This document shows, in pieces, positions 9,871 through 18,688 of a stretch of DNA of 49,580 bases; within the stretch, counting starts at the first letter, position 1, and each line of letters opens with the position of its first letter. A model generated the notes under the pieces. It had not been told where the DNA came from. It made no database searches and worked only from the letters and a program-made list of their open reading frames with translations. The stretch is from Bacilli bacterium. Lineage in GTDB: Bacteria; Bacillota_I; Bacilli_A; RF39; UBA660. The DNA is taken from positions 1 to 49,580 of the forward strand of contig CAAGHO010000056.1 in assembly GCA_900769695.1 (NCBI GenBank). Reading direction: 5' to 3'. The position numbers and the translations under genes are program-made.

Positions 9871-10428
9871 GTGAACAAAAAGGAAACAGTTATAAATACC
9901 GCTAGAGAACTATTTACTAAATATGGATATAAGAAAGTATCCATGGATGAAATAGCAAAGGAAGCAAATGTGACAAAAAAGACAATTTACTCTTACTTTA
10001 AAGATAAAGATTCTATGTTTTCATATTTTATCCGTGAGGAATTAGAAAAGATGAAAAAAAGAATTGAAAATAAAGAAAATAGTAATTTGCCATTTATAGA
10101 AGTAGTTGCTTCTAATCTATACGATATGTTAATATTCCGAAAAGAAAGTTTACTAATTTCTACAATATCTAATGAAATGAAAACATCTGATGATGAAAAG
10201 TATCATAAGTTTTTAAAAATCTATGATGATGAAATATTAAATTATCTAGAAGAAAAAATTAAAACTGAAGTAGACAACGGAAAAATAAAAGTTTGTGATA
10301 CTCATTTAACTGCATTTATAATTTATAAAGTTTTTATAAGTTTGTTATTTGAATATGATTTAGATATTGATGAGAGAAAAGTAACTAAAGATGTTACTTC
10401 AATATTAAAAGAAGGATTATTAAATTAG
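9871..10428 (+). CDS. TetR-family transcriptional repressor
   Basis: A 185-residue regulator. The N-terminal TetR HTH is clear: VINTARELFTKYGYKKVSM, then DEIAKEANVTKKTIYSYFKDK (about 26-46). The C-terminal ligand-binding domain is poorly conserved, as usual. GTG start with AGGAAGTGATAAC upstream. It is 13 bases before the YhgE-type gene and in one operon with it, so it probably represses that gene in response to an unknown ligand. Confidence 0.93.
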   Translation: MNKKETVINTARELFTKYGYKKVSMDEIAKEANVTKKTIYSYFKDKDSMFSYFIREELEKMKKRIENKENSNLPFIEVVASNLYDMLIFRKESLLISTISNEMKTSDDEKYHKFLKIYDDEILNYLEEKIKTEVDNGKIKVCDTHLTAFIIYKVFISLLFEYDLDIDERKVTKDVTSILKEGLLN

Positions 10429-10441
10429 GGAGGTTTATATT

Positions 10442-12493
10442 ATGAAAAATAAAAATAATAATTGGTTTAAATATGTTGTTTTAGTAGCAGTATTACTAAT
10501 TCCATTTATGTATAGTTTCTTCTACTTAAAAGCATATTGGAACCCGTATGGTAAAGGTAATATTGATAATTTGCCTGTTGCTGTTGTAAATAATGATAAG
10601 GGAGATAAGGGTGATGAATTAATAGATAGTATTAAGGATTCTAAAAAGTTAAAACTTAGTGTTATTTCTTCTTCTAAAGCTAATGAAGGATTAAATAATG
10701 GTAAATATTATGCTATTATCAATATTCCTGAAAGTTTTACTGAAGATATGGAGAGTGCTTCTAGTACAAATAAACATCATGCAACTATAACCTATTCTCC
10801 TAATCAAAAATCTAATTACTTATCTAGTCAAATAATTAATACAGTTGTACTTACTGTTGAAAAAAATCTAGATAATGCAGTTAACTCTAAAATAGTTGAA
10901 AATCTATCTGAAACAGTAGAATCTGTACCAAGTCAGTTAGATACAATTAGTTCTGGTTTTGGAAAATTAGAAGAAGGAACTAATAAATTAGCAGATGGTA
11001 GTAATACACTTAATTCTGGAACTAAAGAATTAGCAAATGGTACTAGCCAAATAAAATCTACATTAAGTAGTTCAATAAATAGTTTATCAAGTGAATTAAC
11101 TGATAAGGAAAAACAACGAATTTTAGCTACTATAGCTTCTTCTAAAGATTTAAGTGATGAAAATATTGCTAATGCTGCTCTTGCTGGTTTACAATCTAAC
11201 CAACAATATATGGCATTAAAAACCAAGTATGACAATGGTATGTCTCAATATAATTTTGGGGTAGCAAAATACCAGGCTGGAATTGAAAAATATAATGCTA
11301 ATTTAACTGATTATAATGCAGGTGTTGAAAAATATAATGCCACTTTAGCATTATATAATCTTACAGATGAGACAGTTACTGCTTGTATTAATAATTCATC
11401 TGAACAATGTACAGCCATTAAGCAAATAGTTGATTCAAAAGTAGCCTTAAATACTTCAAAAGCAGCTTTAGATCAAGCAAAAGATACACTTGATAATTTA
11501 AAAACAACTCTAGATCAATCAAAAACTAACTTAGATACTTTAAAAACAGTTATTGATAGTTTGGAAGAAACTGCTAAACAAACAGCTATTGCTACAGCTA
11601 AAAAGGTTTCACAACAAGTAGCTATTAGTACTGCCTCTTCTGTTAAAGAAAATGCTACATTAACTACTAAACAATCATTAAACACTTTACTTTCTTATAT
11701 TGATAAGATTGATTCTGGAGCTACTAAATTAAGTGATGGTTCAACTACATTAAATAATGGATTAACTACATTAAATAATAGTGTAAAATCATCTAAACAA
11801 GAATTAGATAGTAAAATCTCATCAACTAAAAAAGATGTTAAAAAAGTAGAAACACTTGCTGATTACAGTAAAGAACCTATTAAAGCTGAAACAAAAGAAG
11901 TTAATAAGGTAGCAAGCTATGGTACTGCATTTGCTCCATTATTTATTTCAATTGCTTTATGGGTAGGAAGCTTAATGCTATTCATCGTTCTATTCTTTGA
12001 TAAAGAACAAAGATTTGGTTTACTTGGTATTGATAGTAAAAAACATGTTAAAAGATGCCTAGCTTATCATGGATTAGCTACTGCTTCTGGTATCGTATTA
12101 GGAGTTTTACTACAATTATTATTAGACTTTGATATTACAAATGTATTCTTATATTATATTAGTATAATCTTAGTATCTAATTGTTTCTTAGCAATAATAG
12201 AATTCTTAATTGAAAACTTTGGTGATATTGGTAAATTTATAGCTTTAATTATTCTTGTATTACAACTAGGTGCTAGTGGTGGTACATTCCCAATTGAAAC
12301 TGTTACTAGGGGATTTAGATTCTTAAATCCAATGTTACCAATGACATATACTATTAAGTTACTAAAAGAACCACTAATAAGTATTGAATCTAGTCTATTA
12401 ACTAAAAACTTTATAATTGTATTTACAATCTTTATAGTATTCTTTGGTATTAACTTAGGATTAAATATCTATAAAGAAAAACATCAAAAGTAA
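10442..12493 (+). CDS. YhgE/Pip-domain ABC-2-type membrane protein
   Basis: A 683-residue protein: one N-terminal membrane helix (about 12-30), a long extracytoplasmic region (35-495) and about five to six C-terminal helices (500-675) of the ABC-2 permease type. The middle has the family's glycine-containing repeats (KLADGSNTLNSGTKELANGT, KLSDGSTTLNNGL) and an unusual run of YNAG/YNAT repeats (about 268-302) followed by a Cys-x7-Cys pair and Leu/Lys-rich coiled coil. Related proteins include the phage-infection protein Pip and EsaA-like proteins. Strong GGGAGG site. Export or secretion role inferred; substrate unknown. Confidence 0.88.
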   Translation: MKNKNNNWFKYVVLVAVLLIPFMYSFFYLKAYWNPYGKGNIDNLPVAVVNNDKGDKGDELIDSIKDSKKLKLSVISSSKANEGLNNGKYYAIINIPESFTEDMESASSTNKHHATITYSPNQKSNYLSSQIINTVVLTVEKNLDNAVNSKIVENLSETVESVPSQLDTISSGFGKLEEGTNKLADGSNTLNSGTKELANGTSQIKSTLSSSINSLSSELTDKEKQRILATIASSKDLSDENIANAALAGLQSNQQYMALKTKYDNGMSQYNFGVAKYQAGIEKYNANLTDYNAGVEKYNATLALYNLTDETVTACINNSSEQCTAIKQIVDSKVALNTSKAALDQAKDTLDNLKTTLDQSKTNLDTLKTVIDSLEETAKQTAIATAKKVSQQVAISTASSVKENATLTTKQSLNTLLSYIDKIDSGATKLSDGSTTLNNGLTTLNNSVKSSKQELDSKISSTKKDVKKVETLADYSKEPIKAETKEVNKVASYGTAFAPLFISIALWVGSLMLFIVLFFDKEQRFGLLGIDSKKHVKRCLAYHGLATASGIVLGVLLQLLLDFDITNVFLYYISIILVSNCFLAIIEFLIENFGDIGKFIALIILVLQLGASGGTFPIETVTRGFRFLNPMLPMTYTIKLLKEPLISIESSLLTKNFIIVFTIFIVFFGINLGLNIYKEKHQK

Positions 12494-12498
12494 TTTTT

Positions 12499-12534
12499 AA
12501 AATCAACTAATCATTAGGTTAGTTGATTTTTTTA
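12499..12534 (+). terminator. terminator of the tetR-yhgE operon
   Basis: Stem AATCAACTAA/TTAGTTGATT (12501-12510, 12519-12528) with a T-run to 12533. Confidence 0.9.
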
Positions 12535-12601
12535 TTTAAATCTTTCAAAAATCATGATATATTAAGCATATACTTAAAAAAATTAAGATGGGGTGATTTT
12601 T

Positions 12602-12952
12602 GTGTTTTGTAAGTATTGTGGAAGTGAACTTAAAGAGGATGCCGATTTTTGCTTATCATGTGGACGTCGAATAAAAGATGAGGTTAAAAAAGATAATTCT
12701 ATTGATATTCCAAAAGAATATAAACCAATCTCTGCTTGGGGATATTTTGGATATGAAATCTTATTCTCAATTCCAATAGTTGGATTTATCTTATTATTAA
12801 TATTTTCTTTTGGTGGTACATCTAATGTCAATTTAAAAAATTTTGCTAGATCATATTTCTGCCTTTTTATTCTAATAATTATAATTATTTTAGTTATTGC
12901 AGCATTAGGCATTTATGGATATGGTGTATATAATACTATTAATAGTATTTAA
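12602..12952 (+). CDS. zinc-ribbon membrane protein
   Basis: A 116-residue protein. The N-terminus is a zinc ribbon, FCKYCGSEL and FCLSCGRRI (two CxxC knuckles within the first 25 residues). About 45 residues on, two to three membrane helices follow (PIVGFILLLIFSFGG and FCLFILIIIIILVIAALG). The ribbon would face the cytoplasm; function unknown. I chose the GTG at 12602, preceded by GGGGTGATTTTT; the frame is also open from a GTG at 12593 that lies inside that site. Single gene between two terminators. Confidence 0.75.
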   Translation: MFCKYCGSELKEDADFCLSCGRRIKDEVKKDNSIDIPKEYKPISAWGYFGYEILFSIPIVGFILLLIFSFGGTSNVNLKNFARSYFCLFILIIIIILVIAALGIYGYGVYNTINSI

Positions 12953-12956
12953 AATT

Positions 12957-13016
12957 AAAACAGACTAATTAAACTGAATCAAAAAAATGGACAGTTTACA
13001 AATAGTCTGTTTTTTA
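12957..13016 (+). terminator. two-way terminator between zinc-ribbon gene and recX
   Basis: Outer stem AAAACAGACTA/TAGTCTGTTTT (12957-12967, 13003-13013) with TTTTTT on the plus side; inner stem AAACTG/CAGTTT. The inner part resembles the insertion-sequence-end-like sequence at 39791-39817. Confidence 0.75.
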
Positions 13017-13760
13017 TTGTTCTATAGAAAATCCTTTTTGATATAATTTCTGTTTGATTTTAAGTTCTAATTCTCTTCCAGAGTATTTTCTACTTAATTT
13101 CTTATATAATTTATCATACTCTTTCTTTGCCAAATCCTTGTCATCAGCAAAATCAATTTTTGAAATTTCTTGTTGGATTAAATTTTTCTTGAACCCTTCG
13201 TTGTTCAAATCAATAAGTATTTTTCTTTGTAAAACTATATTACTTTTATTTCGATTTGATTTAATAATTCTATTTATATGCTTTTTTATTTTTTCTAGTT
13301 GAATATCATCTGTGTATTCTTCAAGTACTAAATCAATATCACTAATTGAAATTTCATGTTTAAGTAAATCTCTTCTAATGGTATAAGGACCATTATTAGT
13401 AGTAATTAATTTATTATTTAAAAAGCTTTTAGCAAAGGCCAAATCATTTAAATAACCTTGTTTTTCTAAGATAGCAATTACATAGTTAATAACATCATCA
13501 TTATAATCTTTCTTTTTTAAATAATCTTTTATTTCTTTTCTACTTCTTACTCTAACATTTAAATATTTTAAACAAGTATAATAGGCCTCGTATTTTTTAT
13601 TATATTCCAACAATTCTTCTAGTATTTTCTCATCAACTTTCTTTGTTATTAATAAATCATACTTTAAAATTGTTTCTTCATATAATTCTAATATTTCCAA
13701 ATTATCTAAAAAGACTTGATATTTCTGTGACTTTAATTTCTTATATTTTAAAATTTTCAA
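13014..13760 (-). CDS. recX: RecX, RecA modulator
   Basis: RecX binds RecA filaments and limits their extension. The 248-residue protein shows the family's three-helix repeats: LKYLNVRVRSRKEIKDYLKK, then VINYVIAILEKQGYLNDLAFAKSFL, then PYTIRRDLLKHEISISDIDLVLEE, and a final repeat ending LKIKQKLYQKGFS. Length and layout fit Gram-positive RecX (about 260). TTG start, supported by AGAGGTGAT just upstream and no better start nearby; a -10-like TATAAT lies before it. Single gene. Confidence 0.93.
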   Translation of the reverse strand: MKILKYKKLKSQKYQVFLDNLEILELYEETILKYDLLITKKVDEKILEELLEYNKKYEAYYTCLKYLNVRVRSRKEIKDYLKKKDYNDDVINYVIAILEKQGYLNDLAFAKSFLNNKLITTNNGPYTIRRDLLKHEISISDIDLVLEEYTDDIQLEKIKKHINRIIKSNRNKSNIVLQRKILIDLNNEGFKKNLIQQEISKIDFADDKDLAKKEYDKLYKKLSRKYSGRELELKIKQKLYQKGFSIEQ

Positions 13761-13830
13761 ATATCATCACCTCTTATATCTATATTATAGCATAGAACTT
13801 ACGTTCGTTGAAAACTTTTTAGAAAAATTT

Positions 13831-13859
13831 AAAAAAAGAAAAAGCCTTTTTAGCTCTTT
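13831..13859 (-). terminator. terminator of rpoZ
   Basis: Stem AAAGAGC/GCTTTTT (one G-U pair) followed by a T-rich run on the minus strand; it overlaps the last codons of rpoZ. Confidence 0.65.
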
Positions 13860-14050
13860 CTTACTTTTAGAAGTCCTGCTTCCACTTCTTCTAATGCCCT
13901 ACCAATATTCTTTTTGCATTTGTAACTTGACTCCGGCATTTGTAAATATCCTGTTTCAGATATCTCCTTACTACGTCTAGCCGCTATATGAACTAATTCA
14001 TATTTGGAATCAACTATATTTAATAGTTTATCTATTGATGGATAGATCAT
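13850..14050 (-). CDS. rpoZ: RNA polymerase omega subunit
   Basis: A 66-residue omega subunit, which helps assemble beta' in RNA polymerase. Diagnostic segments are YPSIDKLLNIVDSKYELVHIAARRSKEI (N-terminus, contacts beta') and KNIGRALEEVEAGLL. ATG with AGGGAGTG upstream. In Bacillus it usually follows gmk; here it is a single gene with its own promoter and terminator. Confidence 0.94.
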   Translation of the reverse strand: MIYPSIDKLLNIVDSKYELVHIAARRSKEISETGYLQMPESSYKCKKNIGRALEEVEAGLLKVRKS

Positions 14051-14085
14051 TGTATCACACTCCCTATTATTATAATAAAATAGCT

Positions 14086-14114
14086 ATTATAATAAATCAA
14101 CAAATGCGACACAA
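14086..14114 (-). promoter_or_regulatory. promoter of rpoZ
   Basis: TTGTGT (14109-14114), 17-base spacer, TATAAT (14086-14091), minus strand. Confidence 0.6.
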
Positions 14115-14159
14115 TTAGACATTTATTTTGACACTTATTTTATTTTTTTTGACTGTAAA

Positions 14160-14501
14160 CTATCTGAATTGACTACAAGAACCGCATTGAACATTACTTA
14201 CTGTATTTTCTTCGCAGCAAGAATATTCTGGACGATAAGTATGTTTGTATACGTGATGATTAATTATTCTTGTTCTAATTGGACAAATATGTGGTACTTC
14301 ATGAACGATAGTTCTGTGTACACAACGCTCTTTTACAGCTTCTTTAATTGGACTGTTATAATAGCTTGGTGCCATCATATCATTACCAGTTGCTTGATTA
14401 TTTTGAATCATGTCAATATCAACATTCATCTCATTTTCAATAACATTATTATTACCAGAAACTGCTGAATTTATTTCAAATTCATTTGCTCTTCTAAACA
14501 T
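14160..14501 (-). CDS. CotD-like spore coat protein
   Basis: A 113-residue hydrophilic protein. The N-terminal half is Asn/Glu/Met-rich and likely disordered. The C-terminal half has the His/Tyr/Cys-rich block seen in CotD-type coat proteins: CVHRTIVHEVPHICPIRTRI, then INHHVYKHTYRPEYSC, then a Cys-rich end (CC, CGSC). CotD is an inner coat protein cross-linked onto the maturing spore. Strong AGGAGG site. The minus strand reads AATACAAT between gene and mgtA terminator, one base off a SigE -10 (CATACAAT), but no matching -35 is visible. The family call rests on composition and a few motifs; spoIVA and spoVIF in the window support it. Confidence 0.6.
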   Translation of the reverse strand: MFRRANEFEINSAVSGNNNVIENEMNVDIDMIQNNQATGNDMMAPSYYNSPIKEAVKERCVHRTIVHEVPHICPIRTRIINHHVYKHTYRPEYSCCEENTVSNVQCGSCSQFR

Positions 14502-14575
14502 ATTATTTCCTCCTATCTAACTTATTGTATTCACACTAACCTAACTTGACTATTTATTTGCCTATAATATTAGAA

Positions 14576-14599
14576 AGAAAAAGACTTGATATCAAGTCT
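14576..14599 (-). terminator. terminator of mgtA
   Basis: Perfect palindrome AGACTTGATATCAAGTCT (14582-14599) followed on the minus strand by TTTTTC. Confidence 0.88.
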
Positions 14600-14602
14600 A
14601 TA

Positions 14603-17227
14603 TTAAAGCCATTCACCATATTTTTTAATATATATCTTTTTAATAACAGAAACAATTATAAAATATAGGAAAACTAAGCCAATTAAGAAAATATAAAATT
14701 TAATTGGTAATATAACAAAATGGAATGTTTCAATTTTACAAAGTACAATTGGAGTTATAATAGTCAACACTAATGAGAATATAGTTAGTAAATTTAGTTT
14801 AGCGCTAGCATTAGATTCAATAAATGGTTTTTTAGCCGTTCTAACATTGTATATAATCATTAATTCTGTAGTTAAACAAGTTACAAACCAAGCTGTTTGG
14901 AAGTAGGTTTGTTTACTGATATCATTATAGCCTAGAACAAACCAGAAAATAATAAATGAAATAACATCAATTAGCGAACTAGTAATCCCCATAACTTTCA
15001 TAAATCTTGATATTCCCTTTGTATCCCATTTTTTAGGTTTTTCTAAGAATTCAGAATCAACGTTATCATAGGGAATTCCTATTTGAGAAAAATCATAGAT
15101 AAAGTCTTGCAATAACATTTGAATTGGAAGAAGAGGAAGGAAAGGAAGAAAAATACTTGCTATCATGATACTAAAAACATCACCAAAATCAGCACTTAAG
15201 GCCATCTTCATATATTTAATAATGTTTCCATAGACTTTTCTACCCTCTAAGACACCATCATAAATTACCTTTAAACTCTGTTTCAAAATAATAATATCAC
15301 TAGCCTCTTTGGCTATAGAAGTAGCAGATGAGACTGATATTCCTACATCAGCTTTCGTAAGTGAAGGGGCATCATTTACACCATCACCCATGTAACCAAC
15401 AACATGATTATTTTTACGATATAATTCTACAACTCGTTCTTTTTGAAGCGGATTCATTCTTGCAAAAACATCTACTTTTTCTATTTTTTCTGATAATTCT
15501 ATATCTGTCATATTATCTATATCACTGCCAAGCAAAATATCATTACCATTTAAACCAACCATATTACAAATATTTCTAGTTGCATAAGGATTATCTCCTG
15601 TTAATATTTTTGTTTTAACACCAATTTTTTCTAAATTAGAAAGTGTTGTTTTAACATCTTTTTTGGCCGGATCTAAGAAACCAACAAATCCAACGAAAAT
15701 CATTTCATTTTCACATGATGTATCAAATTTATCTTTACCAGGATAACTTCTTTTTTCAGAAAGAGCAATTACTTGCATTCCATCACTTGCTAAAGTCTTA
15801 GCCTTATCTTTGATAATATTAATTATTTCATCATTAATATCAACTACTTTTCCACCAATTTTAGCACTTACACACCCTTTAATCACTTCTTCTAATGCAC
15901 CTTTTGTAATCATTCTATATGCTGTTTTATTTTTAACAACTACACTTTGCTTTTTTCTTGTATAATCAAATGGAATTTCATCTATTTTTTCTAACTTTTC
16001 GATTTTAGAAATATCTAAATGATCACGTCCATATGTAATTATTGCCTTATCAACTAAATTTTTTATTCCTGTACTATATAAACTATTTAAATATGCATAC
16101 TCTAATATATCTTCATTTTCCTTACCGGATGCATCAATATATTTCTGTAAAGTTATTTTATTTTCTGTTAATGTTCCAGTTTTATCAGTACATAAAATAT
16201 CAATGGCTCCTAAATTTTGAATTGATTCTATTTTTTTAACAAGGGTTTTCTTTTTAGCAAGACTTTTACTTCCTTTTGTTAAATTAACATTTAGAATCAT
16301 TGGTAACATTGAAGGAGTTATTCCAACTGCAACAGAAAGAGCAAAAAGCAATGCCTCACTTATATTTTGCTTTATAATTCCGTCAATTACTATTACAACT
16401 AAGCAAACTACAATCATATATTTTATTAATAAATTAGAAATATTTTTAATACCTTTATCAAAGTTAGTGACCTCTTTTTTAATACTTATTTCACTACCAA
16501 CTTGTCCTAGATAAGTATTAGATCCTGTTTTTATAACAACACCTGTAGCTCTACCACTCTCGATGGTTACACCCATTAAGCAAATATTATTTATATCAAA
16601 TATTTGATTGCAAGCTTTTGATGATTCAGTAGTCTTCTCAACTAAAATACTTTCACCTGTAAATACAGATTGATTAACAAATAAATCTTTTGATTCAACA
16701 ATCTTTATATCTGCCGGAACAATTGTACCAGCATTTAGTTTAACGATATCTCCAACAACAACATCTTCTACTTTTATTTCCATTTCTTCATTATTTCTTA
16801 ACACTGTAACAGTTGAATAGATTTTACTCTTTAATTTCTTATTAAATTTATAAACAGAATAATCTTGAAAAAATCTAATAAGAGCACTGATAAAGGCTAT
16901 TACCAAAATAATTATAGAACCTAATTTATCACCAAGAAAGAAATTAATTATTGCTAGAAAGATTAAAATAATAATAAATTCATCTTTAAATGACATTAAT
17001 AAAAAATATAATGGACCTTTATTATCTTCCTTTATAACTACATTTTTACCGTACTTGTTAAAACGATTTCTAGCTTCTATATTAGATAGTCCATTTAAAG
17101 ATGTCTTAAATCTTAAGAAATCATCTTCACTATCTTTCTTTGACTCTTCAATATATTCTTCTAAGATTTCATTATTATTGCTTTTTAAATTTTTTTTAGA
17201 CTTTTTTATATCAAATATTTGAATCAT
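14603..17227 (-). CDS. mgtA: magnesium-translocating P-type ATPase
   Basis: An 874-residue P3B-type ATPase that imports Mg2+ across the membrane using ATP. In order: soluble N-terminus, TM1-2 (about 75-115), actuator domain with FTGES, TM3-4, phosphorylation site DKTGTLT, nucleotide domain, hinge MGDGVNDAPS, and six C-terminal helices. The C-terminal signature LPFLPLLPIQMLLQDFIYD, then PYDNVDSEFLEKPKKWD, is typical of MgtA/MgtB rather than Ca-ATPases. Only 55 bases separate it from the upstream gene, so there is no room for a magnesium riboswitch (M-box). An extended -10, TGG-TATAAT (17251-17256), gives it its own promoter. Confidence 0.93.
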   Translation of the reverse strand: MIQIFDIKKSKKNLKSNNNEILEEYIEESKKDSEDDFLRFKTSLNGLSNIEARNRFNKYGKNVVIKEDNKGPLYFLLMSFKDEFIIILIFLAIINFFLGDKLGSIIILVIAFISALIRFFQDYSVYKFNKKLKSKIYSTVTVLRNNEEMEIKVEDVVVGDIVKLNAGTIVPADIKIVESKDLFVNQSVFTGESILVEKTTESSKACNQIFDINNICLMGVTIESGRATGVVIKTGSNTYLGQVGSEISIKKEVTNFDKGIKNISNLLIKYMIVVCLVVIVIDGIIKQNISEALLFALSVAVGITPSMLPMILNVNLTKGSKSLAKKKTLVKKIESIQNLGAIDILCTDKTGTLTENKITLQKYIDASGKENEDILEYAYLNSLYSTGIKNLVDKAIITYGRDHLDISKIEKLEKIDEIPFDYTRKKQSVVVKNKTAYRMITKGALEEVIKGCVSAKIGGKVVDINDEIINIIKDKAKTLASDGMQVIALSEKRSYPGKDKFDTSCENEMIFVGFVGFLDPAKKDVKTTLSNLEKIGVKTKILTGDNPYATRNICNMVGLNGNDILLGSDIDNMTDIELSEKIEKVDVFARMNPLQKERVVELYRKNNHVVGYMGDGVNDAPSLTKADVGISVSSATSIAKEASDIIILKQSLKVIYDGVLEGRKVYGNIIKYMKMALSADFGDVFSIMIASIFLPFLPLLPIQMLLQDFIYDFSQIGIPYDNVDSEFLEKPKKWDTKGISRFMKVMGITSSLIDVISFIIFWFVLGYNDISKQTYFQTAWFVTCLTTELMIIYNVRTAKKPFIESNASAKLNLLTIFSLVLTIITPIVLCKIETFHFVILPIKFYIFLIGLVFLYFIIVSVIKKIYIKKYGEWL

Positions 17228-17250
17228 TTTATTACCTTCTATCCATAAAA

Positions 17251-17256
17251 ATTATA
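17251..17256 (-). promoter_or_regulatory. extended -10 of mgtA
   Basis: TGG-TATAAT on the minus strand, directly after the terminator hairpin of the upstream gene; -35 weak. Confidence 0.55.
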
Positions 17257-17263
17257 CCACTAA

Positions 17264-17292
17264 AAAGAAAAAACAGTTAATATTACTTAACT
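17264..17292 (-). terminator. terminator of the HD-kinase gene
   Basis: Stem AGTTAA/TTAACT (17275-17280, 17287-17292) followed by GTTTTTTC and TTTTT on the minus strand; it spans the stop codon. Confidence 0.6.
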
Positions 17293-18614
17293 ATTTGTCT
17301 AATTCTTTTATTTATTTCTACTAGGTAAAATTTTCTCATATCATCTAAAATTTTATTCGCAACTTCAATAGAAATATCTCTTTCAGATTTTTTTGTTGTA
17401 TCAAATATATGAAAATTAATTAATTCTTCTTTAGCAACTTTTTCCATATTAAATAATGATTTATTATATTCATCTACATTTGCTTCATTCAAGAAACTTC
17501 TCTTTTCTAAAGATGAATTAGCTTTATAATCTCTTCTTATAGAAGTAAGACTATCAGTATAAGTTGAAATAATTATATTTATTTTTTCTTTTATTTTTGG
17601 AATATAAAACTCTTTATAATCATCATATTCTTTTTTAGTCATACCATCTTTTAGATACAATCTATCTACCCAAATTAATCTATCAAATAAACATCTGTCT
17701 ACAATAATTATGTCTTTGTTTTTTTGTAACTCTTCTTCTAAATCTTGTAAAACATATTTAGGAATTTCCGTGTTTACAACATTTTTGTATTCATTTTTTA
17801 ATTTTGGAAAAATAGTTTTCTTATATCTTTCTGATGTTGTAAACTCCTCTAAAACACTTGCATCAAAACCGCCCTTTTTAAAGAAATCTTTTAAATTGTT
17901 TATTAAGGTAGTTTTTCCTGTACGTGGTGTACCAGTAAATTCGATTACGTATGGATTAATTTCAAATACATTTTTTAGTTTGTTTAATTCTAACTTTTTA
18001 TAATGAAGCCTTAAAACTTTACTATATTCATCATCATTATCATAGATAACTTCTTCTATATAGCTATCTTTATTACCTGAAAAAATATGATCTAATAGTT
18101 TTTTTAATCTATCAAACATAGGATGACTGTCATTAAGTATTAGTGAATTATAGATTTCTGTATAATACCACTTTTGACTATCATAACCTCTATTAAATGC
18201 TGAAAAATCATAATTACCTTTTTTTTCTGAAAGAATTATTAAATCTTCTAGGTTACTAATCTTGTCTGCACAAACAACAGCTTTATGTCTTAAGTCAAGA
18301 TTTTTAATTGTATCAATTGTATGTTGTTTTCTTTCTTCCCAAAGAAGACTTTTTATAGGCTCACTAGCTGTCATAACAAGTGAAGCTATATCAGATCCAA
18401 ACTCCTTTAGAATATCACTTTCTTCATATTTTGTATCTTCTACTACATCATGTAAATATCCTGCCGCAACAACATTTTCATCAAAATCATATTCTTTTAA
18501 AATATGTCCTACATTTATAGGATGAACTATCATTGGTTTATCCTTTTCACTTTTTCTTACCTGACCATAGTGAGCTTTAATAGCAAACTTTAATGCTTTT
18601 TCCTCTATATTCAC
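17283..18614 (-). CDS. SpoT/MESH1-like HD hydrolase fused to a P-loop kinase-like domain
   Basis: A 443-residue two-domain protein. Residues 1-180 form an HD domain of the RelA/SpoT hydrolase type: HYGQVRKS (15-22), HP (31-32), HDVVEDT (55-61) and DKISN (117-121), so the His, His-Asp and second Asp metal ligands are all present. These enzymes remove the 3'-pyrophosphate of (p)ppGpp. Residues 220-443 form a P-loop domain like thymidylate/deoxynucleoside kinases: GTPRTGKTT (228-236), DRCLFDRLIW, and an Arg-containing lid region (SIRRDYK). GTG start behind TAGGTGATG. I know of no characterised protein with this order; role in nucleotide or alarmone metabolism is inferred. Confidence 0.8.
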   Translation of the reverse strand: MNIEEKALKFAIKAHYGQVRKSEKDKPMIVHPINVGHILKEYDFDENVVAAGYLHDVVEDTKYEESDILKEFGSDIASLVMTASEPIKSLLWEERKQHTIDTIKNLDLRHKAVVCADKISNLEDLIILSEKKGNYDFSAFNRGYDSQKWYYTEIYNSLILNDSHPMFDRLKKLLDHIFSGNKDSYIEEVIYDNDDEYSKVLRLHYKKLELNKLKNVFEINPYVIEFTGTPRTGKTTLINNLKDFFKKGGFDASVLEEFTTSERYKKTIFPKLKNEYKNVVNTEIPKYVLQDLEEELQKNKDIIIVDRCLFDRLIWVDRLYLKDGMTKKEYDDYKEFYIPKIKEKINIIISTYTDSLTSIRRDYKANSSLEKRSFLNEANVDEYNKSLFNMEKVAKEELINFHIFDTTKKSERDISIEVANKILDDMRKFYLVEINKRIRQIVK

Positions 18615-18664
18615 ATTACATCACCTAAATTTATTTTAACATAATTTACAATAAAACGGGAATA

Positions 18665-18684
18665 GAAAAAGACCCTATAGGTCT
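18665..18684 (-). terminator. terminator of the SRP operon
   Basis: Stem AGACC/GGTCT (18670-18674, 18680-18684) followed by TTTTT on the minus strand, just after the ffh stop. Confidence 0.7.
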
Positions 18685-18688
18685 ATTC

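Noticed and set aside
14169..14468. 99-residue frame opposite the CotD-like gene
   Set aside because: Shadow of the minus-strand gene, which has an AGGAGG site and recognisable motifs.
17228..17282. Magnesium riboswitch (M-box) before mgtA
   Set aside because: Only 55 bases are available and they are filled by a terminator, an extended -10 and the ribosome binding site.
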